64,000 nt of DNA from Micrococcus lacusdianchii (GTDB taxonomy: Bacteria; Actinomycetota; Actinomycetes; Actinomycetales; Micrococcaceae), in contig NZ_JAKNUW010000001.1 in the NCBI RefSeq assembly GCF_023155805.1, positions 186,001-250,000 on the forward strand, in the 5' to 3' direction. A program made the translations under genes and the position numbers. Below, piece by piece: positions 33,097 through 41,668 of the stretch. The notes under the pieces are model-generated. The model had not been told where the DNA came from. It ran no database searches and saw only the letters and a list, made by a program, of their open reading frames with translations. Every line of letters begins with the position of its first letter. Position 1 is the stretch's first letter.

Positions 33097-33888
33097 ATGA
33101 GCCCCGACCCCGCGACCCCCACCGAGCCCCTGGTGCTGTTCACCGCCGAGGACGGGATCGGCACGATGACGATCAACCGCCCCGAGGCGCGCAACGCGAT
33201 GAACCAGGCCGTCCAGGCCGCGGTCCGTGAGGTCCTGGACGAGGTGGAGGAGCGCGAGGACATCCACGTGCTCGTCGTCACCGGTGCCGGGGACAAGGCC
33301 TTCGTCGCCGGCGCGGACATCCGGGAGCTCGCGGAGCGCGGCCCCGTGGACGGACTCGTCGGGCGCATGCAGGGCCTCTACTCCCGCCTGCACGCGATGG
33401 AGACGCCCACCGTGGCGGCCGTGAACGGCTACGCGTTCGGCGGCGGCTGCGAGCTGGCCCTGGCCTGCGACGTGCGCATCGCCTCCCAGCGCGCCCAGTT
33501 CGCCCTCCCGGAGACGGGCCTGGGCATCCTCCCGGCGGCCGGGGGCACGCAGCGCCTGGCGCGCCTCGTGGGCGTGGGCAACGCGACCGAGATGATCCTC
33601 ACCGGCCGGCGCGTCCCGGCCGAGGAGGCCCTGCGCATGGGCCTGGTGACCGCCGTCGTCCCCCCGGAGGAGCTGATGGCCCGGGCGAAGGAGACGGCGC
33701 AGGCGATCGCGGCGCGCGGCCCCCTCGCCAACCGCCTGGCCAAGACCGTGCTCGAGCACGCCTTCGACACGGACCGCGAGACCGGCCTGCTGCTGGAGAG
33801 GCTGGCCGTGAGCGTCCTCTACGCGCACACTGAGCGGGACGAGGGCACCTCCGCGTTCTTCGAGAAGCGCCCCCCGCAGTACCGCTGA
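33097..33888 (+). CDS. Enoyl-CoA hydratase
   Basis: 263-residue crotonase-fold enzyme, hydrating trans-2-enoyl-CoA to 3-hydroxyacyl-CoA. The oxyanion-hole segments are VAGADIRELAE and YAFGGGCELALACD, and the catalytic glutamates lie in FALPETGLGILPAAGGTQRL. The ATG has GAAGGAG just upstream. Next in line is a 3-hydroxyacyl-CoA dehydrogenase, the following step in beta-oxidation or crotonyl-CoA breakdown. Confidence 0.9.
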   Translation: MSPDPATPTEPLVLFTAEDGIGTMTINRPEARNAMNQAVQAAVREVLDEVEEREDIHVLVVTGAGDKAFVAGADIRELAERGPVDGLVGRMQGLYSRLHAMETPTVAAVNGYAFGGGCELALACDVRIASQRAQFALPETGLGILPAAGGTQRLARLVGVGNATEMILTGRRVPAEEALRMGLVTAVVPPEELMARAKETAQAIAARGPLANRLAKTVLEHAFDTDRETGLLLERLAVSVLYAHTERDEGTSAFFEKRPPQYR

Positions 33889-33921
33889 CAGCACCACGAC
33901 ACCGCTACGAAGGGAACACCC

Positions 33922-34791
33922 ATGACCATCGACATCCGCCGCGCCGTCGTCCTCGGCTCCGGCACCATGGGCTCGCAGATCGCCGCCGTGGTCGCCCTGG
34001 CCGGCTACACCACCGCCCTGGTGGACATCAGGCAGGAGCAGCTGGACCACGCCCGCGCCGAGCTGACGAAGCGCCTGGACCGCGACGTCGAGAAGGGCCG
34101 CCGGGAGCGCGCCGACGTCGACGCCGCGTGGGAGCGACTCACCCTGACGACCGACCGCGATGCCGTGGCGGCGAACGCCGACCTCGTCATCGAGGCCGCC
34201 GTGGAGGACCTCACCATCAAGCGGTCCATCTTCGCGGAGCTGGACGCGGTGTGCCCGCCGGACGCCCTGCTGGTGACGAACTCCTCCAACATCGTCTCCT
34301 CCCGCGTGGCCGACGCCACCGAGCGGCCCGGCAAGGTGTGCAACCTGCACTTCTTCAACCCGGCCCTCGTCATGGCGTGCGTCGAGGTCGTCCCCCACGA
34401 GGGCACGGACCCGGAGACCGTGGAGGCCGCCGTGGCCTTCGTCGAGTCGCTGGGCAAGACGCCCGTGAAGCTGAAGAAGGAGGTCCCGGGCTTCCTGGCC
34501 AACCGCCTACTCAACGCGCTGCGCCGGGAGGCCGTGGACCTGTACGAGGACGGCGTCGCCGACTTCAAGGACATCGACCTGGCCGCCAAGACCGCCCTGG
34601 GGCACCCGATGGGCCCCTTCGAGCTGATGGACCTGGTGGGGATCGACGTCGTCTACCTCATCCGCCTCGCCGAGTACGAGCAGACCGGCGACCCCGCCTC
34701 CCTGCCGGCCCCGTCCATCACCCAGAAGTACGAGGCGGGCGACTTCGGCCGCAAGACGGGCCGCGGCTGGTACGAGTACCCGGCCGAGTGA
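33922..34791 (+). CDS. 3-hydroxyacyl-CoA (3-hydroxybutyryl-CoA) dehydrogenase
   Basis: 289-residue NAD(P)-dependent dehydrogenase. The Rossmann motif VLGSGTMGSQIAAV is near residue 10; catalytic residues are in NLHFFNPALVM (histidine) and the C-terminal domain has VPGFLANRLLNALRREA and GHPMGPFELMDLVGID. Single-function length fits the FadB2/Hbd type acting on short-chain substrates such as 3-hydroxybutyryl-CoA. The start has AAGGGA upstream. Follows the enoyl-CoA hydratase by 33 bp. Confidence 0.92.
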   Translation: MTIDIRRAVVLGSGTMGSQIAAVVALAGYTTALVDIRQEQLDHARAELTKRLDRDVEKGRRERADVDAAWERLTLTTDRDAVAANADLVIEAAVEDLTIKRSIFAELDAVCPPDALLVTNSSNIVSSRVADATERPGKVCNLHFFNPALVMACVEVVPHEGTDPETVEAAVAFVESLGKTPVKLKKEVPGFLANRLLNALRREAVDLYEDGVADFKDIDLAAKTALGHPMGPFELMDLVGIDVVYLIRLAEYEQTGDPASLPAPSITQKYEAGDFGRKTGRGWYEYPAE

Positions 34792-34796
34792 ACGGC

Positions 34797-35702
34797 TCAG
34801 GCGGAGGCGAGGCGGGGCGGGAACAGGGCGGCCGCGATGCGCGTGACGCGCTGGACCGCCCGGTTGTGGTCGTGCTCCCGCCAGATGAGCCGCACGTCCA
34901 GCGGGGCGCCGCCGGGCTCGAGGGCCAGCCACGAGACGCCGTCGGCGCCGATGTTGTCCCGCACCGAGTCCAGGCTCAGGGCGATCCCGACGCCGGCGTC
35001 CACCAGCAGGGTCTGCGTCCACGAGTCGGGCGCGTGCTCCCGCACGCGGGGCACGAACCCGGCGGTGCGGGCCAGGCTCTGGAGGCGGTTGCTCAGGGCG
35101 GACATGGACCCGCCGGGCAGGGTGATCCACTCCTCCTCGGCCAGGTCCGCCATGGCCACCGAGGACGCCGAGGCCAGCCGGTGCGTCCTGGGCATCGCCA
35201 CGATCAGCCGCTCCCGCCCCACCAGGTAGGAGCGCACGTCCGCGGGAAGGAAGTCCCACCGACCCACGGAGAGGTCCAGGTCCCCGCTGATCACCCGCTC
35301 CAGACCCTGCGGGGAGAACTGGGAGCTGTGCAGCTCGAGGCGCACCCCCGGGCACCGGGCCCGCACCTCCCGCGCCAGCCGTGCCACGCTGCGGTTGATG
35401 GAGGCGCCGGCGAAGCCCAGGCGGACGACGCCGGTCTCCCCCGTCACGGCGCCGCGCACCGTGTCCCGGGCGCGCTCGGAGACAGCCACCAGCTCCCGCG
35501 CCACCTCCACGAGGGCCGCACCGGCCGGGGTCAGGGAGACGTGGCGCGTGCTGCGCTCGAACACCGGGGCGCCCAGGTCCTTCTCCAGCGCCTTGATCAG
35601 CCGGCTCAGGGCCGGTTGGGCCATGCGGAGTCGCGCGGCGGCGCGGCCGAAGTGCAGCTCCTCGGCGACGGCCAGGAAGGCCCTGGCGTGGTGGACGTCC
35701 AT
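34797..35702 (-). CDS. LysR family transcriptional regulator
   Basis: 301-residue LysR regulator. The winged helix reads ARAFLAVAEELHFGRAAARL and PALSRLIKALEKDLG; a periplasmic-binding-protein-like effector domain follows (GVVRLGFAGASINRS). ATG 35702 is the family start; an open extension to 35795 would cover the promoter. It is divergent from the CoA-transferase gene and probably activates it in response to the substrate or its CoA ester, as GcdR-type regulators do in glutarate pathways (inference). Confidence 0.9.
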   Translation of the reverse strand: MDVHHARAFLAVAEELHFGRAAARLRMAQPALSRLIKALEKDLGAPVFERSTRHVSLTPAGAALVEVARELVAVSERARDTVRGAVTGETGVVRLGFAGASINRSVARLAREVRARCPGVRLELHSSQFSPQGLERVISGDLDLSVGRWDFLPADVRSYLVGRERLIVAMPRTHRLASASSVAMADLAEEEWITLPGGSMSALSNRLQSLARTAGFVPRVREHAPDSWTQTLLVDAGVGIALSLDSVRDNIGADGVSWLALEPGGAPLDVRLIWREHDHNRAVQRVTRIAAALFPPRLASA

Positions 35703-35775
35703 GACCGTCCTCCTCGCTCCGTGCCGGGGCCGGGAGATCGATGCTGAGAGCGCATCGCCGACCTTCGGAATATGT

Positions 35776-35792
35776 ATTAGACAGGATCTAAT
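35776..35792. promoter_or_regulatory. Candidate LysR binding site
   Basis: ATTAGA-CAGGA-TCTAAT, a perfect 6-base inverted repeat with a T-N11-A core, lies in the gap between the divergent lysR and CoA-transferase genes. This is the usual form and place of a LysR site. Confidence 0.6.
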
Positions 35793-35849
35793 CACCCTGG
35801 TTTGGTGGTGTCCACACCGTGTCGGACATCACAGCGAGGAGAGCCCCCG

Positions 35850-37079
35850 ATGAGCACGCCCGGATCCCAGGCCGCGTCGCCGCGACGACCGCTGGACGGC
35901 ATCGTCGTCGCCGACTTCTCCCGCGTGCTCGCCGGGCCCTACGCCACCATGCTCCTGGCGGACATGGGGGCCACCGTCATCAAGGTCGAGTCGCCGAACG
36001 GGGACGACACCCGCCTGTGGATGCCCCCGGAGCGGGACGGGATCGGGACCTACTACCTCTCGGTGAACCGCAACAAGAGCTCCATCGCCCTGGACCTGGC
36101 GGACGAGCAGGACCTGCGCACGGCGTACGCGATCCTGGACCGCGCCGACGTGTTCGTGGAGAACTTCAAGCCCGGCGGCCTGGCCCGGTTCGGCCTCGAC
36201 CCCGAGTCCGTCCGCGAGCGCTGGCCCCGCCTCATCCACGCCAGCATCACCGGCTTCGGCACGGCAGGGGGCGCGTCCATGCCGGGGTACGACCTGCTCG
36301 TGCAGGGGATGTCGGGGTTCATGCACGTCACCGGCCACCCGGACGCGGACCCCCAGCGGGCCGGCGTGGCGATCTTCGACGTCGTCACCGGCCTGCACGC
36401 CGCCGTCGGCATCCTGGCCGCCCTGCTGGAGCGGCAGGGCAGCGAGGACGGCCCTGGGCAGCATGTGGCCCTGAACCTGCTCTCCTCCGCCCTGTCCGGG
36501 CTCGTGAACCAGACCACGGGCTACGCGGCGGCGGGGGACAACCCCCAGCGGCTCGGCAACGACCACCCCAGCCTGTACCCCTACGGGCCGTTCCCCGCGG
36601 CGGACCAGGACCTCATCATCTGCGTGGGCAACGACAGCCAGTTCGCCCGCCTCGTCCAGACCTTGGGCGTGCCGGAGCTGGCCGACGACCCGCGCTTCGA
36701 GTCCGTGCTGCTGCGCAACGAGAACCGGGACGAGCTGCGGATCCTGATGGCGGAGGCGCTCGCCGCCGGGACCGCCGACCACTGGTTCCGGCGCCTCCAG
36801 GCGGTGGGCGTGCCCTGCGCCCCGATCCTGGACATCGCCCAGGGCGTGCAGCGCGCCGACGACCTCGGGCTGGAGCCGGTGGTCCAGGTGGGCGCGCCCG
36901 GGACCCGTCAGGTCCCGCTGATCCGCAACCCCGTCTCCTTCAGCCGGACCCCCGTGGCCTATCCGAAGGCGCCCCCGCACCTGGACGAGGACGCCGCGGA
37001 CGTCCGCGCCTGGCTCGAGGCCACCCCGGCCCGCCGGCACGACGGCGATCGGGCGGCCGACCCGGAGGCGGCCCGGTGA
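35850..37079 (+). CDS. CaiB/BaiF family (class III) CoA-transferase
   Basis: 409-residue class III CoA-transferase. Typical parts are ADFSRVLAGPYATMLLADMG, VIKVESPNGDDTR, FVENFKPGGLARFGLD and MPGYDLLVQGMSG with the catalytic aspartate at residue 148. Class III enzymes pass CoA directly from a donor to an acid; beside two glutaryl-CoA-dehydrogenase-like genes, the acceptor may be glutarate with succinyl-CoA as donor (inference). ATG 35850 has GAGGAG about 10 bases upstream. Confidence 0.92.
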   Translation: MSTPGSQAASPRRPLDGIVVADFSRVLAGPYATMLLADMGATVIKVESPNGDDTRLWMPPERDGIGTYYLSVNRNKSSIALDLADEQDLRTAYAILDRADVFVENFKPGGLARFGLDPESVRERWPRLIHASITGFGTAGGASMPGYDLLVQGMSGFMHVTGHPDADPQRAGVAIFDVVTGLHAAVGILAALLERQGSEDGPGQHVALNLLSSALSGLVNQTTGYAAAGDNPQRLGNDHPSLYPYGPFPAADQDLIICVGNDSQFARLVQTLGVPELADDPRFESVLLRNENRDELRILMAEALAAGTADHWFRRLQAVGVPCAPILDIAQGVQRADDLGLEPVVQVGAPGTRQVPLIRNPVSFSRTPVAYPKAPPHLDEDAADVRAWLEATPARRHDGDRAADPEAAR

Positions 37080-37387
37080 GCGGCGGCGTCTTCGAGTGCC
37101 CCGTCCCCGTCCGCTGGTCGGACCAGGACGCGAACGGCCACGTCAACAACGCACGCGTGGTGACCCTCCTCGAGGAGATCCGGATCGCGGCCTACCTGGC
37201 ATGGCTGGACTCCACCCCGGACTCCGGGCTGCCCCGTGTGGTGCGCACCCTGACCGTGGACTTCCGCCGGGCCGTCCACCGGCCCGGGGTCACCGCCGCC
37301 GACGAGGCCACGGCCGCCGCCCGCCAGACCACCTCCCCACCGACTGACCACGGCGCACCGCCGCCCCCCGCTGACAGGAGATCCTGA
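37076..37387 (+). CDS. Acyl-CoA thioesterase (hot-dog fold), shortened
   Basis: 103-residue protein from GTG 37076, which overlaps the CoA-transferase stop by four bases. FECPVPVRWSDQDANGHVNN is the start of a 4HBT-type thioesterase with the active aspartate, and LLEEIRIAAYLAWL and TLTVDFRRAVHRPG follow. Then the usual last two strands are missing and the sequence turns to alanine- and proline-rich residues. Full enzymes are about 140 residues, so it is probably a C-terminally damaged gene. The acyl-CoA dehydrogenase gene starts two bases after its stop. Confidence 0.7.
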   Translation: MSGGVFECPVPVRWSDQDANGHVNNARVVTLLEEIRIAAYLAWLDSTPDSGLPRVVRTLTVDFRRAVHRPGVTAADEATAAARQTTSPPTDHGAPPPPADRRS

Positions 37388-37388
37388 C

Positions 37389-38600
37389 ATGGCATCCCTC
37401 ACCCCCGTCATCGAGCACCCGGACTTCCTCCTTCTGGACGAGGAGCTCGACGCCGACACGCTCGCCCTGCGGGACCGGGTGCGGTCCTTCGCACTCGAGC
37501 ACGTGGAGCCCGTGATCAACGACCACTGGGAGCGCGCCGAGTTCCCCTACGGGATCCTCCCGGCCCTGCGCGAGACCGGGATCGTGGGCACGTACATCCA
37601 GGGCTACGGCTGCCCGGGGATGTCGCGGCTGCAGGCCGGGATCGTGGCCCGGGAGATGGGCCGCGTGGACGGCTCGGTGAACACGTTCCTGGGCGTGCAC
37701 GCCAACCTCGGCATGGGCTCCATCTACATCCTCGGCGACGAGGAGCAGCGCCAGCGCTGGCTGCCCGCCATGGCCCGCCTGGAGAAGACCGGCGCGTTCG
37801 CCCTAACCGAGCCCGCGCACGGGTCCGACTCCGTGTCCCTCGAGACGTCGGCCCGGCGGGACGGGGACTCGTGGATCATCGACGGCCACAAGCGCTGGAT
37901 CGGCAACGGCGCCGCCGGCGACGTGATCGTCCTCTATGCCCGGGATGAGGCGGACGGCCAGGTCAAGGCGTTCGTGGTCGAGAAGGACGACGACGGCCGC
38001 TACCCGGAGGGCTACTCCCCCGAGGTGATCACCGGCAAGGTCGCCAAGCGGGCCATCCACCAGGCCGACATCCGGATCGAGGGCCTGCGCGTGCCGGAGG
38101 AGAACCGCCTGGCGAACTGCGAGTCCTTCGCGGGCGTCAACCGGGTCCTCAAGGCGACCCGCGGCGGCGCCTCGTGGGAGGCGCTGGGCCACGGCATGGC
38201 GGCCTTCGAGATCGCCGCCCGGTACTCCCTGGAGCGCGAGCAGTTCTCCGCGCCGATCGGCTCCTACCAGCTCGTGCAGGAGAAGCTGGCCACGATGCTC
38301 TCCGACCTCGTCTCGATGCAGCTGATGTGTCGGCGCATGGCCGAGCTCGCCGAGGACGACCGACTCACCGACCCGATGGCCTCCCTGGTCAAGATGACCA
38401 CCTCGCGCAAGGCACTGGCCATGTGCCGCGAGGCCCGTGACCTGCTCGGCGGCCAGGGACTGCTCCTGGAGAAGCACATCGCCCGCCACATGACCGACAT
38501 GGAGGTCGTCTCCACCTACGAGGGCACCGACTCGATGCAGGCCCTCATCGTGGGACGCGAGATCACCGGCATCTCCGCCTTCACCCGCAAGCACCGCTGA
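37389..38600 (+). CDS. Acyl-CoA dehydrogenase, glutaryl-CoA dehydrogenase-like (1)
   Basis: 403-residue flavoenzyme. FAD and substrate motifs include GAFALTEPAHGSDSVSLET, IDGHKRWIGNGAAGDV and RDLLGGQGLLLEKHIARH, with the catalytic glutamate in STYEGTDSMQALIVGREITG. The last motif and overall pattern are close to glutaryl-CoA dehydrogenase. AGGAGA stands eight bases before ATG 37389. A second member follows 28 bp downstream; both could act on different chain lengths or form a mixed system. Confidence 0.9.
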   Translation: MASLTPVIEHPDFLLLDEELDADTLALRDRVRSFALEHVEPVINDHWERAEFPYGILPALRETGIVGTYIQGYGCPGMSRLQAGIVAREMGRVDGSVNTFLGVHANLGMGSIYILGDEEQRQRWLPAMARLEKTGAFALTEPAHGSDSVSLETSARRDGDSWIIDGHKRWIGNGAAGDVIVLYARDEADGQVKAFVVEKDDDGRYPEGYSPEVITGKVAKRAIHQADIRIEGLRVPEENRLANCESFAGVNRVLKATRGGASWEALGHGMAAFEIAARYSLEREQFSAPIGSYQLVQEKLATMLSDLVSMQLMCRRMAELAEDDRLTDPMASLVKMTTSRKALAMCREARDLLGGQGLLLEKHIARHMTDMEVVSTYEGTDSMQALIVGREITGISAFTRKHR

Positions 38601-38628
38601 CCGCTGCACCCCCGAGAGGACACCGATC

Positions 38629-39855
38629 ATGAGCACCGCCTTCCATTCCGACACCGATTCCTTCCTCGGCCGCGCCGACGTCGTCGGCCTGGACTCCCTG
38701 TTCTCCGCCGAGGAGAAGGCCGTCGCACTGCAGGTGCGCGGCTTCGTGGACGAGCACATCCGCCCGCACATCGCCCGCTGGTACGACGACGCGGTGTTCC
38801 CGCACGAGATCGTCCCCGAGCTGGGCCGCCTCGGCGTGCTCGGGATGCCCTACGAGGGCCACGGCATGCCCGGTCGCTCGGCGGTGGAGTACGGCCTCGC
38901 CGCCCAGGAGCTCGAGGCCGGAGACTCCGGCCTGCGCACCTTCGTCTCCGTCCAGGGCTCCCTGGCCATGGGCGCGATCCACAAGCACGGCTCCGAGGAG
39001 CAGAAGGAGCACTGGCTGCCGCGGATGACGGCGGGCGAGGCGGTGGGCTGCTTCGGCCTCACCGAGCCCGGCGCCGGCTCCGATCCGGCGTCCATGACCA
39101 CCACGGCCCGCCAGGAGGCCGGCGGGGACTGGGTCCTCAACGGGACCAAGCGGTGGATCGGGCTGGGGACCATCGCCGACGTCGCGATCGTCTGGGCCCA
39201 GACCGGGGAGATCGGGGACGGCCGCGGGGTCCGCGGCTTCGTGGTGCCCACGGACACCCCCGGCTTCACCGCCGAGGCCATCACGGGCAAGCTCTCCATG
39301 CGCGCCTCGATCCAGACGGAGCTGCACCTGGAGGACGTCCGCCTGCCTGCGGACGCGATCCTCCCGGCGGACTCCGCCGTCGGGCTTAGGGGCCCCTTCC
39401 AGTGCCTCAACGAGGCCCGCTACGGGATCATCTGGGGCGCGATGGGCGCGGCCCGCGACTCCTTCGACGCCGTCCTCGACTACGCGATGCAGCGGCAGCA
39501 GTTCGGGGTGCCGCTGGCCTCCCACCAGCTGACGCAGGCCAAGCTCGCGGACATGGCCGTGGCCATCGGCAAGGGCTACCTGCTGGCGCACCAGATCGGC
39601 CGCGCCAAGGACGCCGGCCCGCTCACCCCCGCCATGATCTCGGCGGGCAAGCTGGACAACTGCCGCGTGGCCATCGGCATCGCCCGGGAGGCCCGCGAGA
39701 TGCTCGGCGGCAACGGCATCACCCTGGAGCACTCGCCGCTGCGGCACGCGAACAACCTCGAGTCCGTGCGCACCTACGAGGGCACGGACGAGGTCCACCA
39801 GCTCACGCTCGGCCGGCACCTCACGGGCATCGGCGCGTTCGCCCCGGCCCGCTGA
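38629..39855 (+). CDS. gcdH: Acyl-CoA dehydrogenase, glutaryl-CoA dehydrogenase-like (2)
   Basis: 408-residue flavoenzyme, very like glutaryl-CoA dehydrogenase, which oxidises and decarboxylates glutaryl-CoA to crotonyl-CoA. GCFGLTEPGAGSDPASMTT, LNGTKRWIGLGTIADVAIVW, TGKLSMRASIQTELHLEDV, CLNEARYGIIWGAMGAA and the catalytic EGTDEVHQLTLGRHLTG are all in place. Its crotonyl-CoA product would be used by the enoyl-CoA hydratase and 3-hydroxyacyl-CoA dehydrogenase encoded at 33-34.8 kb. Symbol given on pattern only. Confidence 0.82.
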   Translation: MSTAFHSDTDSFLGRADVVGLDSLFSAEEKAVALQVRGFVDEHIRPHIARWYDDAVFPHEIVPELGRLGVLGMPYEGHGMPGRSAVEYGLAAQELEAGDSGLRTFVSVQGSLAMGAIHKHGSEEQKEHWLPRMTAGEAVGCFGLTEPGAGSDPASMTTTARQEAGGDWVLNGTKRWIGLGTIADVAIVWAQTGEIGDGRGVRGFVVPTDTPGFTAEAITGKLSMRASIQTELHLEDVRLPADAILPADSAVGLRGPFQCLNEARYGIIWGAMGAARDSFDAVLDYAMQRQQFGVPLASHQLTQAKLADMAVAIGKGYLLAHQIGRAKDAGPLTPAMISAGKLDNCRVAIGIAREAREMLGGNGITLEHSPLRHANNLESVRTYEGTDEVHQLTLGRHLTGIGAFAPAR

Positions 39856-39871
39856 GCCGCGCCCGCCGGAC

Positions 39872-41110
39872 TCAGGCGTCGTCGTCGGCGGGGGCCTCGG
39901 GCGCCGGGGCCTCCTCGGCGACGGACGCGAGGATCGGGGTGGCCGGCAGCTTCCGCACGCGCTTGGGGCGGCGGGCGCGGGCAGGGATGAGGGCGCGCAT
40001 GTTCTCGGTCTTGCCGAAGCAGAGCAGCCGGTCGCCCTCCTCGAGGACCTTGGTGTCCGCGGGGTTGGGGAACACGGAGGTGCCGCGGTGCAGGGTGAGC
40101 ACCTGCAGGTCCTTCGCGAGCAGCCCGGAGTCCTCGATGGACTGGCCCACCCAGCCGGAGCCGGCGTGCACGGTGATCTCACCGACGCCGTACCCGGTGG
40201 AGACGGCCAAGCGCTGGCGCACGTCGATGTCCGGGAAGCCGGCCTGGTCCGCCACGTAGTCGATGATCGCGCCGGCCACGTCCAGGTCCGTGGCGGCCTC
40301 GATGCCCTGCAGCCCCGGGGAGGAGTTCACCTCCATGACCAGCGGGCCGTGCTCGCCCTCGAGCATGTCCACGCCGGCCACGCGCAGGCCCATGATGTGG
40401 GCGGCGCGCACGGCGGTCTCCGCGTACTCGGGCGAGAGCTCGACGCGCTCCACGGTGCCGCCGCGGTGCACGTTGGAGCGGAACTCGTCCCCCTGGGCGC
40501 GGCGGCGCATCGCGGCCACCACGCGGTCCCCCACCACGAGCGCGCGGATGTCCGTGCCCTTGGACTCCTCCACGAACCGCTGGATGAGCACCTGCTGGTT
40601 GGTGCCGTGCAGCGTCTCGATGATCGCCTCGGCCACCTTCTTGGTCGGCGCCAGGATCACGCCGATGCCCTGGGTGCCCTCGAGCAGCTTGATCACCACG
40701 GGCGCCCCGCCCACCATGTCGATCGCCGTGGAGACCTCACCGCGGTTGCGCACGAACACGGTGGCGGGCATGTCGATCTCGTGGCGGGAGAGGATCTGGG
40801 TGGCCCGCAGCTTGTCCCGCGAGTTCATGATCCCGGCGGCCGTGTTGGGCGTGTAGACGTCCATCTGCTCGAACTGGCGCACCACGGCGGTGCCGAAGTA
40901 GGTCACCGAGTTGCCGATGCGCGGCAGCACGGCGTCGTAGCCGGAGAGGGGGCGGCCGCGGAACATCAGATCGGGCTCGTCCGAGCTGAGGTCGATGCCG
41001 AAGCGCAGGGTGTCCAGGACCTTCACCTGGTGGCCGCGCTCGAGCGCCGCGGTCTTGAGGCGCTGCGTCGAGTAGGCGCGCAGGGAACGGGAGAGGATGG
41101 CGAGCTTCAT
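39872..41110 (-). CDS. rimK: RimK-type ATP-grasp ligase with C-terminal RCK_C-like domain
   Basis: 412-residue protein. Residues 1-290 are a RimK ATP-grasp ligase, which adds glutamates to the C-terminus of ribosomal protein S6: VLPRIGNSVTYFGTAVVRQF, SRHEIDMPATVFVRNR, VIKLLEGTQGIGVILA and MEVNSSPGLQGIEAATD. The last 100 or so residues (GEITVHAGSGWVGQSI, SVFPNPADTKVLEEGDRLLC) read as an RCK_C/TrkA_C domain, which in other proteins binds cyclic di-AMP or other ligands. The tail is basic, then acidic. It is divergent from the protease gene with 27 bases between start codons; rpsF, the gene for its classic substrate, is about 5.5 kb away. Confidence 0.88.
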   Translation of the reverse strand: MKLAILSRSLRAYSTQRLKTAALERGHQVKVLDTLRFGIDLSSDEPDLMFRGRPLSGYDAVLPRIGNSVTYFGTAVVRQFEQMDVYTPNTAAGIMNSRDKLRATQILSRHEIDMPATVFVRNRGEVSTAIDMVGGAPVVIKLLEGTQGIGVILAPTKKVAEAIIETLHGTNQQVLIQRFVEESKGTDIRALVVGDRVVAAMRRRAQGDEFRSNVHRGGTVERVELSPEYAETAVRAAHIMGLRVAGVDMLEGEHGPLVMEVNSSPGLQGIEAATDLDVAGAIIDYVADQAGFPDIDVRQRLAVSTGYGVGEITVHAGSGWVGQSIEDSGLLAKDLQVLTLHRGTSVFPNPADTKVLEEGDRLLCFGKTENMRALIPARARRPKRVRKLPATPILASVAEEAPAPEAPADDDA

Positions 41111-41137
41111 GACCGCTTTCCTGGGAGGATGAGGGGC

Positions 41138-41668
41138 GTGTCTGAATCTAAGCACACGGCCCCGGCCCCCCACGGCGTGCCCCCCACCGACGACGGCGCC
41201 GCTCGCCCGGGGCTGGTGGGCTGGCGCGAATGGGTCGGCCTGCCCGCCGCCCACACCCCCTGGATCAAGGCCAAGATCGACACCGGCGCCCGCACCTCGG
41301 CGCTCCACGCCTTCGGCATCGAGCGGTTCACCCGCGACGGCGCCGCGTGGGTCCGGTTCGAGGTGCACCCGTGGCAGACCTCGGCCGCGGACGCGCGGAC
41401 GGCCGAGCTGCCGGTGGCCGACCTGCGCACGGTCCGCTCCTCGAACGGCAAGGCGCAGGAGCGCGTCGTCGTCGTGATGCCGCTGACCCTGGCCGGCCGC
41501 ACGATCGAGGCCGAGGTGACCCTGACCCACCGGGACGAGATGGGCTTCCGCATGCTCGTGGGGCGCACCGCGCTGGCCGCCGGCGGCCTCCTCGTGGACC
41601 CCGCCGCCTCGTACGTGGGCGGGCAGCCGCCGCGCGGCGTGCGCCGCCGGAACCGAGGACGCGCATGA
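41138..41668 (+). CDS. RimK-associated retropepsin-like protease (PF05618 type)
   Basis: 176-residue protein from GTG 41138. WIKAKIDTGARTSALHAFGI carries the DTGA motif of retropepsin-like aspartic proteases, and FRMLVGRTALAAGGLLVDP the typical C-terminal loop of the family once called ATP-dependent zinc proteases. Such genes are often adjacent to rimK and may remove or limit the added glutamates (inference). Its stop overlaps the ATG of the following hydrolase by four bases. The start rests on GGAGG upstream and frame. Confidence 0.85.
   Translation: MSESKHTAPAPHGVPPTDDGAARPGLVGWREWVGLPAAHTPWIKAKIDTGARTSALHAFGIERFTRDGAAWVRFEVHPWQTSAADARTAELPVADLRTVRSSNGKAQERVVVVMPLTLAGRTIEAEVTLTHRDEMGFRMLVGRTALAAGGLLVDPAASYVGGQPPRGVRRRNRGRA

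Noticed and set aside
30621-33368. A 915-codon minus-strand frame opposite the TRAP permease
   Set aside because: Its composition (His/Gly/Asp-rich) is an antisense artefact of the membrane-protein gene.
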